Below, one piece after another: positions 44,601 through 53,629 of a DNA stretch of 64,000 nucleotides (its first letter is position 1; each line of letters begins with the position of its first letter). The DNA comes from Amylolactobacillus amylophilus DSM 20533 = JCM 1125 (lineage in GTDB: Bacteria > Bacillota > Bacilli > Lactobacillales > Lactobacillaceae). The notes beneath the pieces were generated by a model. That model was not told the origin of the DNA. It worked only from the letters and a program-made list of their open reading frames with translations, and searched no databases. The translations under genes were made by a program, and so were the position numbers. The stretch is taken from contig NZ_CP018888.1 in the NCBI RefSeq assembly GCF_001936335.1, positions 1,302,001 to 1,366,000 on the forward strand. Direction: 5' to 3'.

Positions 44601-45218
44601 ATGATTTTCTTACAACCATTTTACCAATTCGTGGTGACACACTATAGCAACTCTATCAACCATTTCCCGTTGGTGAAGCTGGTCTTCTTTAGTGTGGACA
44701 AGACACTGTTCTACTTCTTGATATTCGCCGTGATTCGCCTCATCTGGCTGCTGGCGGTTAAGGAACGCAGAAAGATTTGGTCGGAACTTGCCGTTTGGCT
44801 ATTTGTGTTCTATATAATGCTGCTCCTTGCGCTCACCGTCTTTCGGGGAACGTATTTCCCGTGGCAATTGCGCTTCTACTTCGACCGGCCGCTGACACAG
44901 ATTAACTTTAACTTCTTGAGTGAGACGCTGAAACTAACAAGGGGAGCCTCGCTGCTCGACTTCATTTACAACTTATTTGGGAACATCTTCTGGTTTGTAC
45001 CATTTGGCTTTTTGTTCCCACAGGTATTCAGGTGGTTCAACCGGGCGTGGCGAACGATTCTGGCAGGCGGATTATTCTCACTATTGATTGAGAGTCTCCA
45101 ACTTGTCCTCTACACGGGTGTGAGTGATTTAGACGACGTGTTTTTTAATTTAATTGGAACATTGATAGGATACGTCTTGTTTGCGCTTACAGTGAAAAAG
45201 CGCAGTAACTTAAGCTAG
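44601..45218 (+). CDS. VanZ-like membrane protein, long form
   Basis: 205 residues, about five membrane helices (25-50, 62-82, 112-135, 140-155, 175-198) with VanZ family marks FGNIFWFVPFGFLFP, ESLQLVLYTGVSDLDDVFFN and LIGTLIGY. Function not established. ATG 44601 follows a GGAG site. It is divergent from ltaS and 62 bp before fba. Confidence 0.82.
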   Translation: MIFLQPFYQFVVTHYSNSINHFPLVKLVFFSVDKTLFYFLIFAVIRLIWLLAVKERRKIWSELAVWLFVFYIMLLLALTVFRGTYFPWQLRFYFDRPLTQINFNFLSETLKLTRGASLLDFIYNLFGNIFWFVPFGFLFPQVFRWFNRAWRTILAGGLFSLLIESLQLVLYTGVSDLDDVFFNLIGTLIGYVLFALTVKKRSNLS

Positions 45219-45280
45219 AAAAGACTTTTTAATGTGTTACAATACCAGAGGTATATTATTTAATATAGGAGGACATTTAA

Positions 45281-46147
45281 ATGTCATTTATACACGGTAC
45301 AGAAATGTTTCAAGCTGCTCGTAAGGGTGGTTATGCTGTCGGTGCGTTCAACACTAATAACCTCGAATGGACTCGCGCAATTCTTGCTGCAGGTCAGAAC
45401 ACAAACACACCTATCTTGATTCAAACATCAATGGGTGCTGCTAAGTACATGGGTGGCTACAAGTTAGTACGCAATCTTGTTGCTGATACAATCGATTCAA
45501 TGGGCATCACAGTGCCTGTTGTAATGCACTTGGACCACGGTAACTACGAAGCTGCTAAGGAAGCTATCGCTGCTGGTTACTCATCAGTTATGTTCGATGG
45601 CCATGACTTACCATTTGAAGAGAACCTAGAGAAGACTAAGGAAATCGTTGCACTTGCCCATGAACACGGCATCAGCGTTGAAGCTGAAGTTGGTTCAATC
45701 GGTGGTGAAGAAGACGGTATCATTGGTGCCGGTGAATTAGCAGACGTTGAAGAAGTTAAGACTTTGAACGCTGCTGGTCCTGACTTCTTGGCTGTTGGTA
45801 TTGGTAACATCCATGGTGTATATCCAGAAGGCTGGAAGGGCTTGAACTTCGAAAGACTTGGCGAAATCGCTGCAGCTGTTGACACACCACTTGTATTGCA
45901 CGGTGGTTCAGGTATCCCTAAGGAACAAATCCAAAAGGCTATCAGCATGGGTATTGCTAAGGTTAACGTTAACACTGAACAACAAATTGCTTGGGCAAAG
46001 GCTGTTCGTGCATACGTTGAAGCTGGTAAAGATCTTGAAGGTAAGGGCTTTGACCCTCGTAAGATGCTTGCTGGTGGTACACAAGCTATCCAAGATACTG
46101 TTGAAGAGAGAATCGACTGGTTCGGTACTAAGAAGATCAACGGTTAA
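45281..46147 (+). CDS. fba: Fructose-bisphosphate aldolase, class II
   Basis: Zinc-dependent aldolase of glycolysis. 288 residues: GAFNTNNLEWTRAI, VVMHLDHGNYEAAKEAI with metal-binding His, SVMFDGHDLPFEENL, EAEVGSIGGEEDG, DFLAVGIGNIHGVY, LVLHGGSGIPKEQIQ and KVNVNTEQQ. Codon use is of the highly expressed type, like eno. An extended -10 TGTTACAAT lies 37 bp before the ATG, and AGGAGG precedes it. The 3' region carries a structured segment before the terminator. Confidence 0.96.
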   Translation: MSFIHGTEMFQAARKGGYAVGAFNTNNLEWTRAILAAGQNTNTPILIQTSMGAAKYMGGYKLVRNLVADTIDSMGITVPVVMHLDHGNYEAAKEAIAAGYSSVMFDGHDLPFEENLEKTKEIVALAHEHGISVEAEVGSIGGEEDGIIGAGELADVEEVKTLNAAGPDFLAVGIGNIHGVYPEGWKGLNFERLGEIAAAVDTPLVLHGGSGIPKEQIQKAISMGIAKVNVNTEQQIAWAKAVRAYVEAGKDLEGKGFDPRKMLAGGTQAIQDTVEERIDWFGTKKING

Positions 46148-46153
46148 TAACTA

Positions 46154-46269
46154 TTAGTTGTGAACTACACCGGGAATGAACGAGCAGTTAACGATGTCGT
46201 CGATGTGCGTAGCACAGAAAGCGACAAGTCAAGGTGATCTCATTGTTGTAGTGAACACGATTACACTAA
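46154..46269 (+). ncRNA. Candidate structured RNA in the fba 3' region
   Basis: Nested pairings: TTAGT (46154-46158) with ACTAA (46265-46269), GTG (46160-46162) with CAC (46256-46258), ACTACA (46064-type block at 46164-46169) with TGTAGT (46247-46252); inside, TGTCG (46195-46199) with CGACA (46222-46226) and GTGC (46205-46208) with GCAC (46212-46215). A terminator hairpin follows 10 bases later. No reading frame of interest. It could be a 3'-UTR-derived small RNA; no known family recognised. Confidence 0.45.
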
Positions 46270-46278
46270 ATTATACGG

Positions 46279-46307
46279 AAGCATCCACGATTGTGGATGC
46301 TTTTTTA
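46279..46307 (+). terminator. Rho-independent terminator behind fba
   Basis: GCATCCAC / GTGGATGC stem with a 4-nt loop and six T residues. Confidence 0.92.
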
Positions 46308-46387
46308 ATTTGAACAACATAGATACTAATTAAGAGACAACTAGTCTATAGTGTAGGATGACAGAGTAAGTCAGGAGGTGTGTCAAA

Positions 46388-47167
46388 ATGAATTCAAATA
46401 CGGATTGGATTAAAGAATACACTAATTGGCTATATTCACAGTATAAACGTTCTGAAATATCTGATATTACGGAAATTACGACTCCATTCACGAATTCAAT
46501 CGGTGATAACTTTCGTCTTTACATTAAGGAAAATAAAGAAAAAATAACTATCTCTGACGATGGTAATACGATTAACGACTTGGCTATGTTGGGCGTGGAT
46601 TTAACAACCAAGACTCGCAGTCATTATATTGATTCTGTCTTACAGCAATATGGTGTTGACATGTTTGAAGAGGTTATTAAAGTTACGGTGTCAAAAGATA
46701 GGTTTCCAATAATTAAACAAAACATTCTTCAAGCGATACTTAAAATAGATGACCTGTACAGCACAAGACATGAGAATCTAAAGATTTTTTTTCTTGATGA
46801 TATTATTAACTACTTTGATAGTAATGATTATGGTGGCTTTGCTGGTCACCCATTAATCGGTGAAACAGGTAATAGTTATAAGGTTAATTATGCAATTCCT
46901 GGTACTAGTAAGCGGCCACTACAATTAATTAATATTTATAATTCAATTGACTTTTCCAAGGTTGCCATAAATCTCATTCAGTTTGAGGATATTCGTCAGT
47001 CACCTGAAATTGGTAAAAAAGAAATTTATTGGTATATAGTTTATAACGAAGAAGAAAGAAAGCCAGACGATAATTCCCTAAATATCTCAAAGAAATCTGG
47101 TATGAAATTACTTTCAAAAAATAATATAGTAGAAATCAGAAGTGATGTTACTAGCAAATTTCTTTAG
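46388..47167 (+). CDS. DUF1828/DUF1829 domain protein
   Basis: 259 residues. N-terminal half (about 10-105: FTNSIGDNFRLYIKENKEKI, ISDDGNTINDLAMLGVDL) fits DUF1828 and the C-terminal half (about 140-255) fits DUF1829; together these form a two-domain family found sporadically in Firmicutes, sometimes on mobile DNA. No catalytic motif is obvious to me; function unknown. Base use is AT-rich against fba and its other neighbour. ATG follows AGGAGGTG. Single gene, with a terminator shared with the SGNH gene. Confidence 0.75.
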   Translation: MNSNTDWIKEYTNWLYSQYKRSEISDITEITTPFTNSIGDNFRLYIKENKEKITISDDGNTINDLAMLGVDLTTKTRSHYIDSVLQQYGVDMFEEVIKVTVSKDRFPIIKQNILQAILKIDDLYSTRHENLKIFFLDDIINYFDSNDYGGFAGHPLIGETGNSYKVNYAIPGTSKRPLQLINIYNSIDFSKVAINLIQFEDIRQSPEIGKKEIYWYIVYNEEERKPDDNSLNISKKSGMKLLSKNNIVEIRSDVTSKFL

Positions 47168-47210
47168 AATTTTTTGGCCCAAATTCCCCAAAATATAGAC
47201 TAAGTACAAA

Positions 47211-47240
47211 GAAAGAGCCGCGATTTTTCGCGACTCTTTT
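47211..47240. terminator. Bidirectional terminator DUF1828 gene / SGNH gene
   Basis: AAAGAGcCGCGA / TCGCGaCTCTTT stem with T-runs both ways; touches the stop codon of the minus-strand gene. Confidence 0.85.
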
Positions 47241-47928
47241 ATTCTGCCAGGATGGTCTTGGCAACCAGTTGAACTAAATTTGATCTCCCTAACTTGTTAG
47301 GGTGAATGTTATCGTCGTAGAACCAATTTGTTTGGCCCTCACAATAATTATGCCAATCGATGATCGTCAGGTTAGGATATTGCTGTGCTGCTGTCGTGAG
47401 CTCCTGATTAACGCTCGTTTCCCAGTTCTTCGATGGCACGTGGGTATTGACCCAGTATACCTGGCGTTTATCTCCAAGCTGCTCCATGATACCAGCCATC
47501 ATTGAATCGGTGATCGGACCATTTGTGCCCAGGCCAATTAAGACGGTGTTGGCAAGCTGGTTACTTGATTTAAGATCATCAATAATTGCGGGTGCGGCTG
47601 CTACCTGGCGGTTAACCTTTGCTCTAATAATCGCTTGAGGAAAGATTTGCTGGTAGGCTTTCTCGGCACCCTTCGTGATGGAATCACCGATAATAGAAAT
47701 TTCAAGTTTCTTGGCCTTCTTGTGCTCAGACTGGGTGAAGTTTGTGTAGTTGAGTGCAGTCTGTTGTTTGAATTTAATCTCTGCTTGTTTCTGCTTATCT
47801 ACTTGTGTTGACTGGGCCTGGGTCCGCGTCAGCTGCTGCTGGTATTCGAAGAGTCCGAGACCAACTCCAACTAGAACTATGATGGCGCCGACGAAGAACC
47901 AGGTTGAGATGTGTTTATGTGCTTTCAT
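47239..47928 (-). CDS. Membrane-anchored SGNH/GDSL hydrolase
   Basis: 229 residues: one N-terminal membrane helix (about 10-28), a charged linker, then an SGNH hydrolase domain facing outside: nucleophile Ser in SIIGDSITKG (about 81-90), oxyanion Gly and Asn in LIGLGTNGPI, and Asp/His in WFYDDNIHPNKLG near the C-terminus. It resembles the detached C-terminal domain of OatA-like acyltransferases, suggesting O-acetyl transfer or esterase work on wall polymers, but no acyltransferase-3 membrane domain is attached. Divergent from the polysaccharide locus. Confidence 0.83.
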   Translation of the reverse strand: MKAHKHISTWFFVGAIIVLVGVGLGLFEYQQQLTRTQAQSTQVDKQKQAEIKFKQQTALNYTNFTQSEHKKAKKLEISIIGDSITKGAEKAYQQIFPQAIIRAKVNRQVAAAPAIIDDLKSSNQLANTVLIGLGTNGPITDSMMAGIMEQLGDKRQVYWVNTHVPSKNWETSVNQELTTAAQQYPNLTIIDWHNYCEGQTNWFYDDNIHPNKLGRSNLVQLVAKTILAE

Positions 47929-48085
47929 AAAAGGGCTTTCTATTGTGTAACAAAAATAAAGTAAAACTTGAAACTAACCAGCATTATAACATATCCAGCG
48001 ATAAATTTTACAATTATAATTCTTAGTTCCACGAAATATGATAGAATAGTAAAAGATTGTTACCAATTTTTGGGAGGAATAATTG

Positions 48086-49171
48086 ATGGATCAAGAACAG
48101 CTGAAACACGAACATCATAAGCACCATAAACATCATAGTAAGAAGCATCGGAATAAGGTGATTAGACGGACTGTGATTACAATCTTTCTAGTCTTACTTG
48201 TGGCAGTTGGTGGCTATGGCTTCTGGGTCTTCAACACGGCTAAGAATAAGCTGGATGATTCATACAAGTCAGCTGGCGAGAAACAGGCCGCTCGCTCAAT
48301 CGTCAGCGATAAGAAGCCGTTGAATGTCTTACTGCTAGGCGTCGACACGGGTGCCTTCGGTCGTAACTACCAGGGTAGAAGTGACACGATGATCATTGCA
48401 ACCGTTAATCCTGCAAAGAAGAGAACCACATTAACTAGTATCCCTCGTGATACGATGGCTGAACTCGTAGGGACCAAGACTTATGACTTCGAACGTATCA
48501 ATGCTGCCTATCAGCGCGGTGGGGCACCGATGGCGTTGAAATCCATTTCCGAATTATTGAACGTTCCGCTTGAGTATTACGTGACCATCAATATGGGCGG
48601 GATGGAGAAGATTGTCGAATCCGTTGGTGGAGTTGATGTTAATGTGCCATTTACTTTTACTAGTCGCGGACAGGAATTTGTTAAAGGCCCAATGCACTTG
48701 AATGGTGAACAAGCATTGAAGTATGCCCGAATGCGTTACGAGGATCCACGTGGTGATTACGGTCGACAAGATAGGCAAAGAGATGTTATTGCGGCAGTAA
48801 TCAAATCTGCAGTTACAACACGCTCGTTAACTAACTTCCAGGATATCCTAGGTTCTATTTCGAAGAACATGGTGACGAACCTGAGCTTTGACGATATGGT
48901 TGCTGTATTTACCGATTATCGGCAGTATGGTAAGACAATCAAGAACGATTATGTTCAGGGAGCAGGCGCACTTTGGGGCGACGCAATGGTGCAGATTGCA
49001 TCCACGAAAGAACTCCAGCGGGTCTCTGATAATTTACGCACTGAGTCAGGGCTGGATAAAGCAACGTTAAATAATGAAACAACCTACCAGAACAAGATGA
49101 ACGTCGAAAAGAATGGCTTCGTCTTTGGTAGTTCAAGCAATCAACAGGACTTTAAGGTCTTTGAGCGTTAA
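48086..49171 (+). CDS. LytR-CpsA-Psr (LCP) family glycopolymer transferase
   Basis: LCP proteins attach undecaprenyl-linked wall polymers or capsule to peptidoglycan. 361 residues: a histidine/lysine-rich cytoplasmic head (EHHKHHKHHSKKHR, about 9-23), one membrane helix (about 30-50), and the LCP domain (about 80-240) with LLLGVDTG, GRSDTMIIATVNP, SIPRDT, RINAAYQRGG and ALKYARMR. ATG 48086 sits eight bases behind GGGAGG. First gene of the exopolysaccharide locus. Confidence 0.92.
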   Translation: MDQEQLKHEHHKHHKHHSKKHRNKVIRRTVITIFLVLLVAVGGYGFWVFNTAKNKLDDSYKSAGEKQAARSIVSDKKPLNVLLLGVDTGAFGRNYQGRSDTMIIATVNPAKKRTTLTSIPRDTMAELVGTKTYDFERINAAYQRGGAPMALKSISELLNVPLEYYVTINMGGMEKIVESVGGVDVNVPFTFTSRGQEFVKGPMHLNGEQALKYARMRYEDPRGDYGRQDRQRDVIAAVIKSAVTTRSLTNFQDILGSISKNMVTNLSFDDMVAVFTDYRQYGKTIKNDYVQGAGALWGDAMVQIASTKELQRVSDNLRTESGLDKATLNNETTYQNKMNVEKNGFVFGSSSNQQDFKVFER

Positions 49172-49201
49172 CATAAACTACTTTACACCGGGGAGAAGAG
49201 A

Positions 49202-49984
49202 ATGAACCAAGTAATTGGCTTTGAGGATTTATGGAAGATTGTTAAGAAGAATATTGGATTAATAGTAATCACAACTGCAATTGGCCTGCTATTGGCAGCA
49301 TTTGTGAGCTACTTCGTGATGACACCGAAGTATGATGCGAATGTGGATGTGCTGGTTAACCGGAAACAAGATAAGGCAATAACCAACCAGTTAAGTGATC
49401 AACAGGCCGATGTCAACATGATTAATACTTACAAGGATATCATTACTAAGGAAGTAACGCTTGTACCCGTTCAGAAAGAACTTAAGGATAAGCTAGGTTA
49501 CTCAATTAAAGTGGCAAAGTTGATGGATAACACAGCTGTGACCAACCAACAGAATTCGCAAGTCTTTTCGATTACATACACTGATACTGATGCTGCTCGG
49601 GCAAAGACCGTTGTTAATACAATTGCTAACGTCTTCAAGAGCAAGGTAAAGACAATTCTGGACATTAACAATGTTTCAATTATTGCTAAGGCACGTCAGC
49701 CAAAGGAACCAAGCTCACCCAATAAGAAGATTAACATGGCAATTGGAGTAGCGCTTGGACTATTTATTGGTCTAGGAATCGCATTACTAAGGACTGTTAC
49801 CGACAAGAAGGTCAAAGACTTGGACTTCTTAACTGATGAACTTGGTTTGACGAAGCTAGGAATTGTTGGTCATACTAGAAAGACTAGTCGCCATTCAGTG
49901 AAACAACCTGTATTACAGCATAATAATATAAGTACCAGACAATTGAGACGTTCAGACAATAAGCCAGTTCAGAGGGTAAAGTAG
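49202..49984 (+). CDS. Polysaccharide chain-length protein, Wzz/CpsC type
   Basis: 260 residues: membrane helix 1 (about 18-40), an extracellular Wzz domain (VNRKQDKAITNQLSDQQADV onward), proline-rich PKEPSSPNKK just before helix 2 (about 178-197), then a basic cytoplasmic tail (200-260) rich in Arg/Lys/Gln. This is the membrane adaptor that activates the tyrosine kinase CpsD encoded next and sets polymer length. Gap of 9 bp to the kinase gene. Confidence 0.92.
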   Translation: MNQVIGFEDLWKIVKKNIGLIVITTAIGLLLAAFVSYFVMTPKYDANVDVLVNRKQDKAITNQLSDQQADVNMINTYKDIITKEVTLVPVQKELKDKLGYSIKVAKLMDNTAVTNQQNSQVFSITYTDTDAARAKTVVNTIANVFKSKVKTILDINNVSIIAKARQPKEPSSPNKKINMAIGVALGLFIGLGIALLRTVTDKKVKDLDFLTDELGLTKLGIVGHTRKTSRHSVKQPVLQHNNISTRQLRRSDNKPVQRVK

Positions 49985-49993
49985 GAGGATACG

Positions 49994-50722
49994 ATGGCAA
50001 TATTTAAGAAGAAATCAAATGGTCTTCAACCTGTTGCAGCCGCAAATTTATTCACCTTAAACAATCCGAGTGCGGTGGCTACGGAACAAATAAAGACAAT
50101 TAGAACTAACATTAGCTTCTCGCAAGAGGCTCAGAATTTGCAGACCATCATGATCACCTCGACTGTGGCTAGTGAAGGTAAATCAACAATTGCTGCTAAC
50201 CTGGCGGTAGAATTTGCACATGCTGGTAAGAATACTTTATTGATTGATACGGATTTGAGACGTTCGACTGTCGACCGAACTTTTGGTATGCATGGAACTA
50301 CAAAGGGCTTAACGAGCTATCTGGTACACAGGTTCGAAGAATTGACAGATGTCATTCACGAGACTGAGGTGGAGAATCTTTCGGTGATTCCAAGTGGTCC
50401 GATTCCGCCAAATCCTGCTGAGTTGATTGCTAGCCAGGGCATGAAGGACGTACTCACCCAGCTCAAGGAGTCATTTGACCTAGTCATTGTTGACGCACCA
50501 CCATTGTTACCAGTAACAGATGGACAAATTATGTCTAACATGGTTGACGGAGTTGTTCTGGTAGTACGGCAGAACCATACCTTGAAGGCTGGTGTAAAGG
50601 AAGCTAAGCAGACACTGGAGAATGCCAAGGCTAATATTCTTGGTGTAGTCTTCAACGATGTCGAGAGTAGCAACGATAGTGGCTACTACGGTGAAGGGCA
50701 TTATGACAACAATGAACAGTAA
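49994..50722 (+). CDS. Polysaccharide tyrosine autokinase, CpsD/Wze type
   Basis: 242 residues: Walker A SEGKSTIAANLA (about 58-70), Walker A' LLIDTDLRRST, Walker B LVIVDAPPL, and a C-terminal tyrosine cluster SGYYGEGHYDN, the sites of autophosphorylation. The bacterial tyrosine kinase cycle with CpsC and CpsB controls capsule assembly. AGGAGG precedes ATG. The 3' end overlaps the phosphatase gene. Confidence 0.94.
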   Translation: MAIFKKKSNGLQPVAAANLFTLNNPSAVATEQIKTIRTNISFSQEAQNLQTIMITSTVASEGKSTIAANLAVEFAHAGKNTLLIDTDLRRSTVDRTFGMHGTTKGLTSYLVHRFEELTDVIHETEVENLSVIPSGPIPPNPAELIASQGMKDVLTQLKESFDLVIVDAPPLLPVTDGQIMSNMVDGVVLVVRQNHTLKAGVKEAKQTLENAKANILGVVFNDVESSNDSGYYGEGHYDNNEQ

Positions 50723-51440
50723 TAATCTGATTGACTTGCACTGTCACATACTACCTGGTATTGACGACGGCTCGAAAGGATTAGAGGCGTCATTAAGGCT
50801 GGCCCAAGAGGCAATTGATGATGGTGTACGCTACATTGTAGCGACCCCGCATCATTTGGACCGCCATTATATTAATCACGCAGGTGATGTGCAGGAAGCG
50901 GTAGATACTTTTCAAGCTGAACTAGATCAAAGGGGACTTGAATTGACAATTTTTGCAGGACAAGAGATTCATCTTAATGGTAATTTGGACGAGATAGTGC
51001 CAGATTTACTTGGTTTAGATGCAACTGGTAAGTATCTCTTAGTTGAGTTACCACACGAAGACGTACCTGATTATACTGAAAACCTCTTCTTTAGACTCAA
51101 GTTATTGGGCATCACACCTGTCATTGCACACCCCGAGCGTAATGCTAGGATTCAGGCAAATCCTGAGTTACTACAGGGATTCATCAATAATGGGGCACTG
51201 GGCCAAGTAACAGCGACCAGTGTTGTTGGTGATTTCGGTCGTAAGGTCAAGAAATTTAGTCGGGAACTTCTTGAAGCTGGCTTGGTGCATATCATCGCAT
51301 CAGACGCACACTCCTTAAAGGGTCGTAAGTTTGTCTTACGTGAAGCGTTTGAAGAAGTCGCTAAGTGGGATTCAGAACTTGCACTGCAGTTAGAGCAAAA
51401 TGCGAAGCAGATTGTTAACGGTGAAGAATTACTGAATTAA
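50703..51440 (+). CDS. Protein-tyrosine phosphatase, CpsB/Wzb (PHP family)
   Basis: 245 residues of the manganese-dependent PHP phosphatases: metal-binding DLHCHILPGIDDG (about 11-23), YIVATPHHLDRHY, AGQEIHL, PVIAHPERN and IIASDAHSL, all metal-site motifs. It dephosphorylates CpsD. ATG 50703 starts within the end of cpsD (GAAGGG four bases upstream); ATG 50712 is an alternative. Last gene of the conserved regulatory block; a 244-bp AT-rich gap follows that shows no gene, no clear terminator and no clear promoter to me. Confidence 0.93.
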   Translation: MTTMNSNNLIDLHCHILPGIDDGSKGLEASLRLAQEAIDDGVRYIVATPHHLDRHYINHAGDVQEAVDTFQAELDQRGLELTIFAGQEIHLNGNLDEIVPDLLGLDATGKYLLVELPHEDVPDYTENLFFRLKLLGITPVIAHPERNARIQANPELLQGFINNGALGQVTATSVVGDFGRKVKKFSRELLEAGLVHIIASDAHSLKGRKFVLREAFEEVAKWDSELALQLEQNAKQIVNGEELLN

Positions 51441-51684
51441 ATGTAGTCTAAAAAGTCAATTATGGAATACCTAATTTAGTCTTATCGAAATTTATCTAGT
51501 GTACAATTTGCTCGGTCATATTATTAATTTAATTTATTGGCTTGAAATACGGTCGTGTAAGCATTTTCTTCATTAATACTATTATTTAATATATTGTAAA
51601 TAATCGTAAGGAATTATAAAGTTAGAATATGAGTATGTAGATTATTCTAGGTTGAATAAAAATCAAAATATTGGAGGATTTGTA

Positions 51685-52410
51685 ATGGAACAACGTGGCG
51701 GTCTAGCAACAGATGAATATTTGAAACGCCAAGATACAGATTCACAAGTGTATCGTGACAATGATAACTTATATTGGCTGAATACAGCTAAGTTAGAGTC
51801 GCAGTCAATTTATTTAATTGTAAAACGATGCTTTGATTTTATTGCTAGCTTACTGGCACTTATTTTACTCTTGCCCTTATTCTTAATTATTGCCATCATC
51901 ATTAAAGTGGATGATCCAAAAGGTCCAGTTTTTTATTCTCAAATTCGATTGGGTAAGAATCAACAGAAATTTCGGATGTATAAATTTCGTTCAATGATTG
52001 TTGATGCTGACCAGAAGCTCAAGTTGCTTTTGGATAAGAACGAAGTTGATGGTCCGATGTTTAAGATGAAAGAGGATCCGATAATTACAAAGATCGGTGA
52101 ATTTATCCGTAAAACAAGTATTGACGAATTACCACAACTGTGGAATGTACTTCACGGAGATATGAGTCTTGTGGGTCCTAGACCACCGTTGGCACGTGAG
52201 GTTGAAGAATATACTGATTATGATTTACAACGTCTATTAGTTCAACCGGGTTGTACTGGATTATGGCAAGTTAGTGGTCGAAATGATGTTGGGTTCAACG
52301 AGATGGTTGATTTGGACATTAAGTATATTCGTAGTCGTAGTGTTAAGACTGATCTAAAGATTATTTTAGACACAGTGAAAATAATGGTTCACCCAAATGG
52401 GGCATACTAG
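51685..52410 (+). CDS. Undecaprenyl-phosphate sugar phosphotransferase (priming enzyme)
   Basis: 241 residues of the bacterial sugar transferase family. It transfers the first sugar-1-phosphate (usually Glc or Gal) to undecaprenyl phosphate. One hydrophobic membrane segment (about 45-67), then GPVFYSQIRLGKNQQKFRMY, KFRSM, DELPQLWNVLHGDMSLVGPR (catalytic Asp-Glu) and GCTGLWQVSGRN. It has only this catalytic domain and lacks the four-helix N-terminal part of long CpsE/WbaP proteins. ATG 51685 follows GGAGG. First gene of the AT-rich core. Confidence 0.93.
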   Translation: MEQRGGLATDEYLKRQDTDSQVYRDNDNLYWLNTAKLESQSIYLIVKRCFDFIASLLALILLLPLFLIIAIIIKVDDPKGPVFYSQIRLGKNQQKFRMYKFRSMIVDADQKLKLLLDKNEVDGPMFKMKEDPIITKIGEFIRKTSIDELPQLWNVLHGDMSLVGPRPPLAREVEEYTDYDLQRLLVQPGCTGLWQVSGRNDVGFNEMVDLDIKYIRSRSVKTDLKIILDTVKIMVHPNGAY

Positions 52411-52428
52411 TAAAAGAAAGTTGATTTT

Positions 52429-53601
52429 GTGGAAAAACATGTATTTATAGTCGGATCAAAGGGTATCCCGGCTAATTATGGTGGATATGAAACATTTGTC
52501 GAATATTTAACAGATAAACAAGTTGATAAGAGTATTAAGTATCATGTAGCCTGTAAAGTTACCGATAAGAACAGCATGATACCAGAACACTTCGAGCACA
52601 ATGGCGCAGATTGTTTCAAAGTCTATGTGCCCAATATTGGTCCGGCGCAGGCTATTTATTATGACTTGAAAGCGCTCAAGTATTCACTTGAGTACGCTAA
52701 AAAGTATAAAATAAAAAAACCAATATTTTATATTCTTGCTGCGAGAATTGGCCCATTTATGGGTACAGTAGTTCAACAAATTCATTCAATAGGTGGCGAA
52801 GTTTTTCTTAATCCAGATGGACATGAATGGATGCGTGCTAAATGGAGTAAGCCAGTTCGTGCATATTGGAAATATTCAGAGAAACATATGGTAAAACACG
52901 CAGACTTAATCATCTGTGATAGCAAAAATATTGAAAAGTACATACAGGATACATATCCGCAGTACCAGCCAAAAACAACATTTATTGCATATGGAGCAGA
53001 AATACAGCGGTCAACTTTAGCCGACGATGATGCTAAAATTACTGATTGGTTCCATAAATTCAATATTCGCGCTAACGAGTATTATTTGATTGTTGGTCGC
53101 TTTGTCCCAGAAAATAATTATGAAACCATGATTCGGGAATTTATGACTTCAAAATCACAAAAGGACTTGGTGATCATTACTAATGTCGAACATAATCAGT
53201 TCTACGATGCGTTAAAAGCTAAGACCCACTTTGAACAGGATCAGCGCATCAAGTTCGTTGGTACGGTTTACGATCAGGACTTGTTAAGCAAGATTCGTGA
53301 AGTGGCATATGGTTATCTACACGGCCATTCGGTAGGGGGAACTAACCCATCGCTACTTGAAGCCTTAGCTAGTACTAAGTTGAATCTACTCTATGACGTC
53401 GGCTTTAATCGTGAAGTTGGTGAAGATAGTGCGTTATATTGGAATAAGAAAGCCGGTAATTTGGCAAAGCTAATTGATACTTCTGATAGACTTTCCGGTG
53501 ATGAGTTAGCTGCGTTTGATCAACGTTCGATTAGACGCATTAAAGAAGCTTATAGCTGGTCATTTATTATTAATGAATATGAAAAGGAATTTTTGGACTA
53601 A
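52429..53601 (+). CDS. Glycosyltransferase, DUF1972/Cps2T-like (probable rhamnosyltransferase)
   Basis: 390 residues. The N-terminal HVFIVGSKGIPANYGGYETFVEYL and IGPFMGTVVQQIHSIG, DGHEWMRAKWSKPVRAYWK match DUF1972 proteins such as pneumococcal WchF/Cps2T, a beta-1,4-rhamnosyltransferase acting on the primer-linked sugar; the C-terminal half is a GT4 domain (YLIVGRFVPENNYETMIREF, HSVGGTNPSLLEAL). Rhamnose as donor agrees with rmlA/rmlC in the locus. GTG start. The exact linkage is inferred from relatives only. Confidence 0.85.
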   Translation: MEKHVFIVGSKGIPANYGGYETFVEYLTDKQVDKSIKYHVACKVTDKNSMIPEHFEHNGADCFKVYVPNIGPAQAIYYDLKALKYSLEYAKKYKIKKPIFYILAARIGPFMGTVVQQIHSIGGEVFLNPDGHEWMRAKWSKPVRAYWKYSEKHMVKHADLIICDSKNIEKYIQDTYPQYQPKTTFIAYGAEIQRSTLADDDAKITDWFHKFNIRANEYYLIVGRFVPENNYETMIREFMTSKSQKDLVIITNVEHNQFYDALKAKTHFEQDQRIKFVGTVYDQDLLSKIREVAYGYLHGHSVGGTNPSLLEALASTKLNLLYDVGFNREVGEDSALYWNKKAGNLAKLIDTSDRLSGDELAAFDQRSIRRIKEAYSWSFIINEYEKEFLD

Positions 53602-53629
53602 ATATTCAAATTAAATTAGGAGTTGCATA

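Noticed and set aside
45577-46140. 187-codon minus-strand frame inside fba
   Set aside because: Long only because fba has strongly biased codons; no independent signals.
46154-46307. T-box or 6S RNA as identity of the fba 3' structure
   Set aside because: No T-box sequence (TGGNACCGCG-like) and no clear 6S central bubble; left as an unclassified candidate.
51441-51684. Promoter or small gene in the gap between the CpsB and priming-enzyme genes
   Set aside because: Several AT-rich near-hexamers but none with good spacing, and no frame with a ribosome site.
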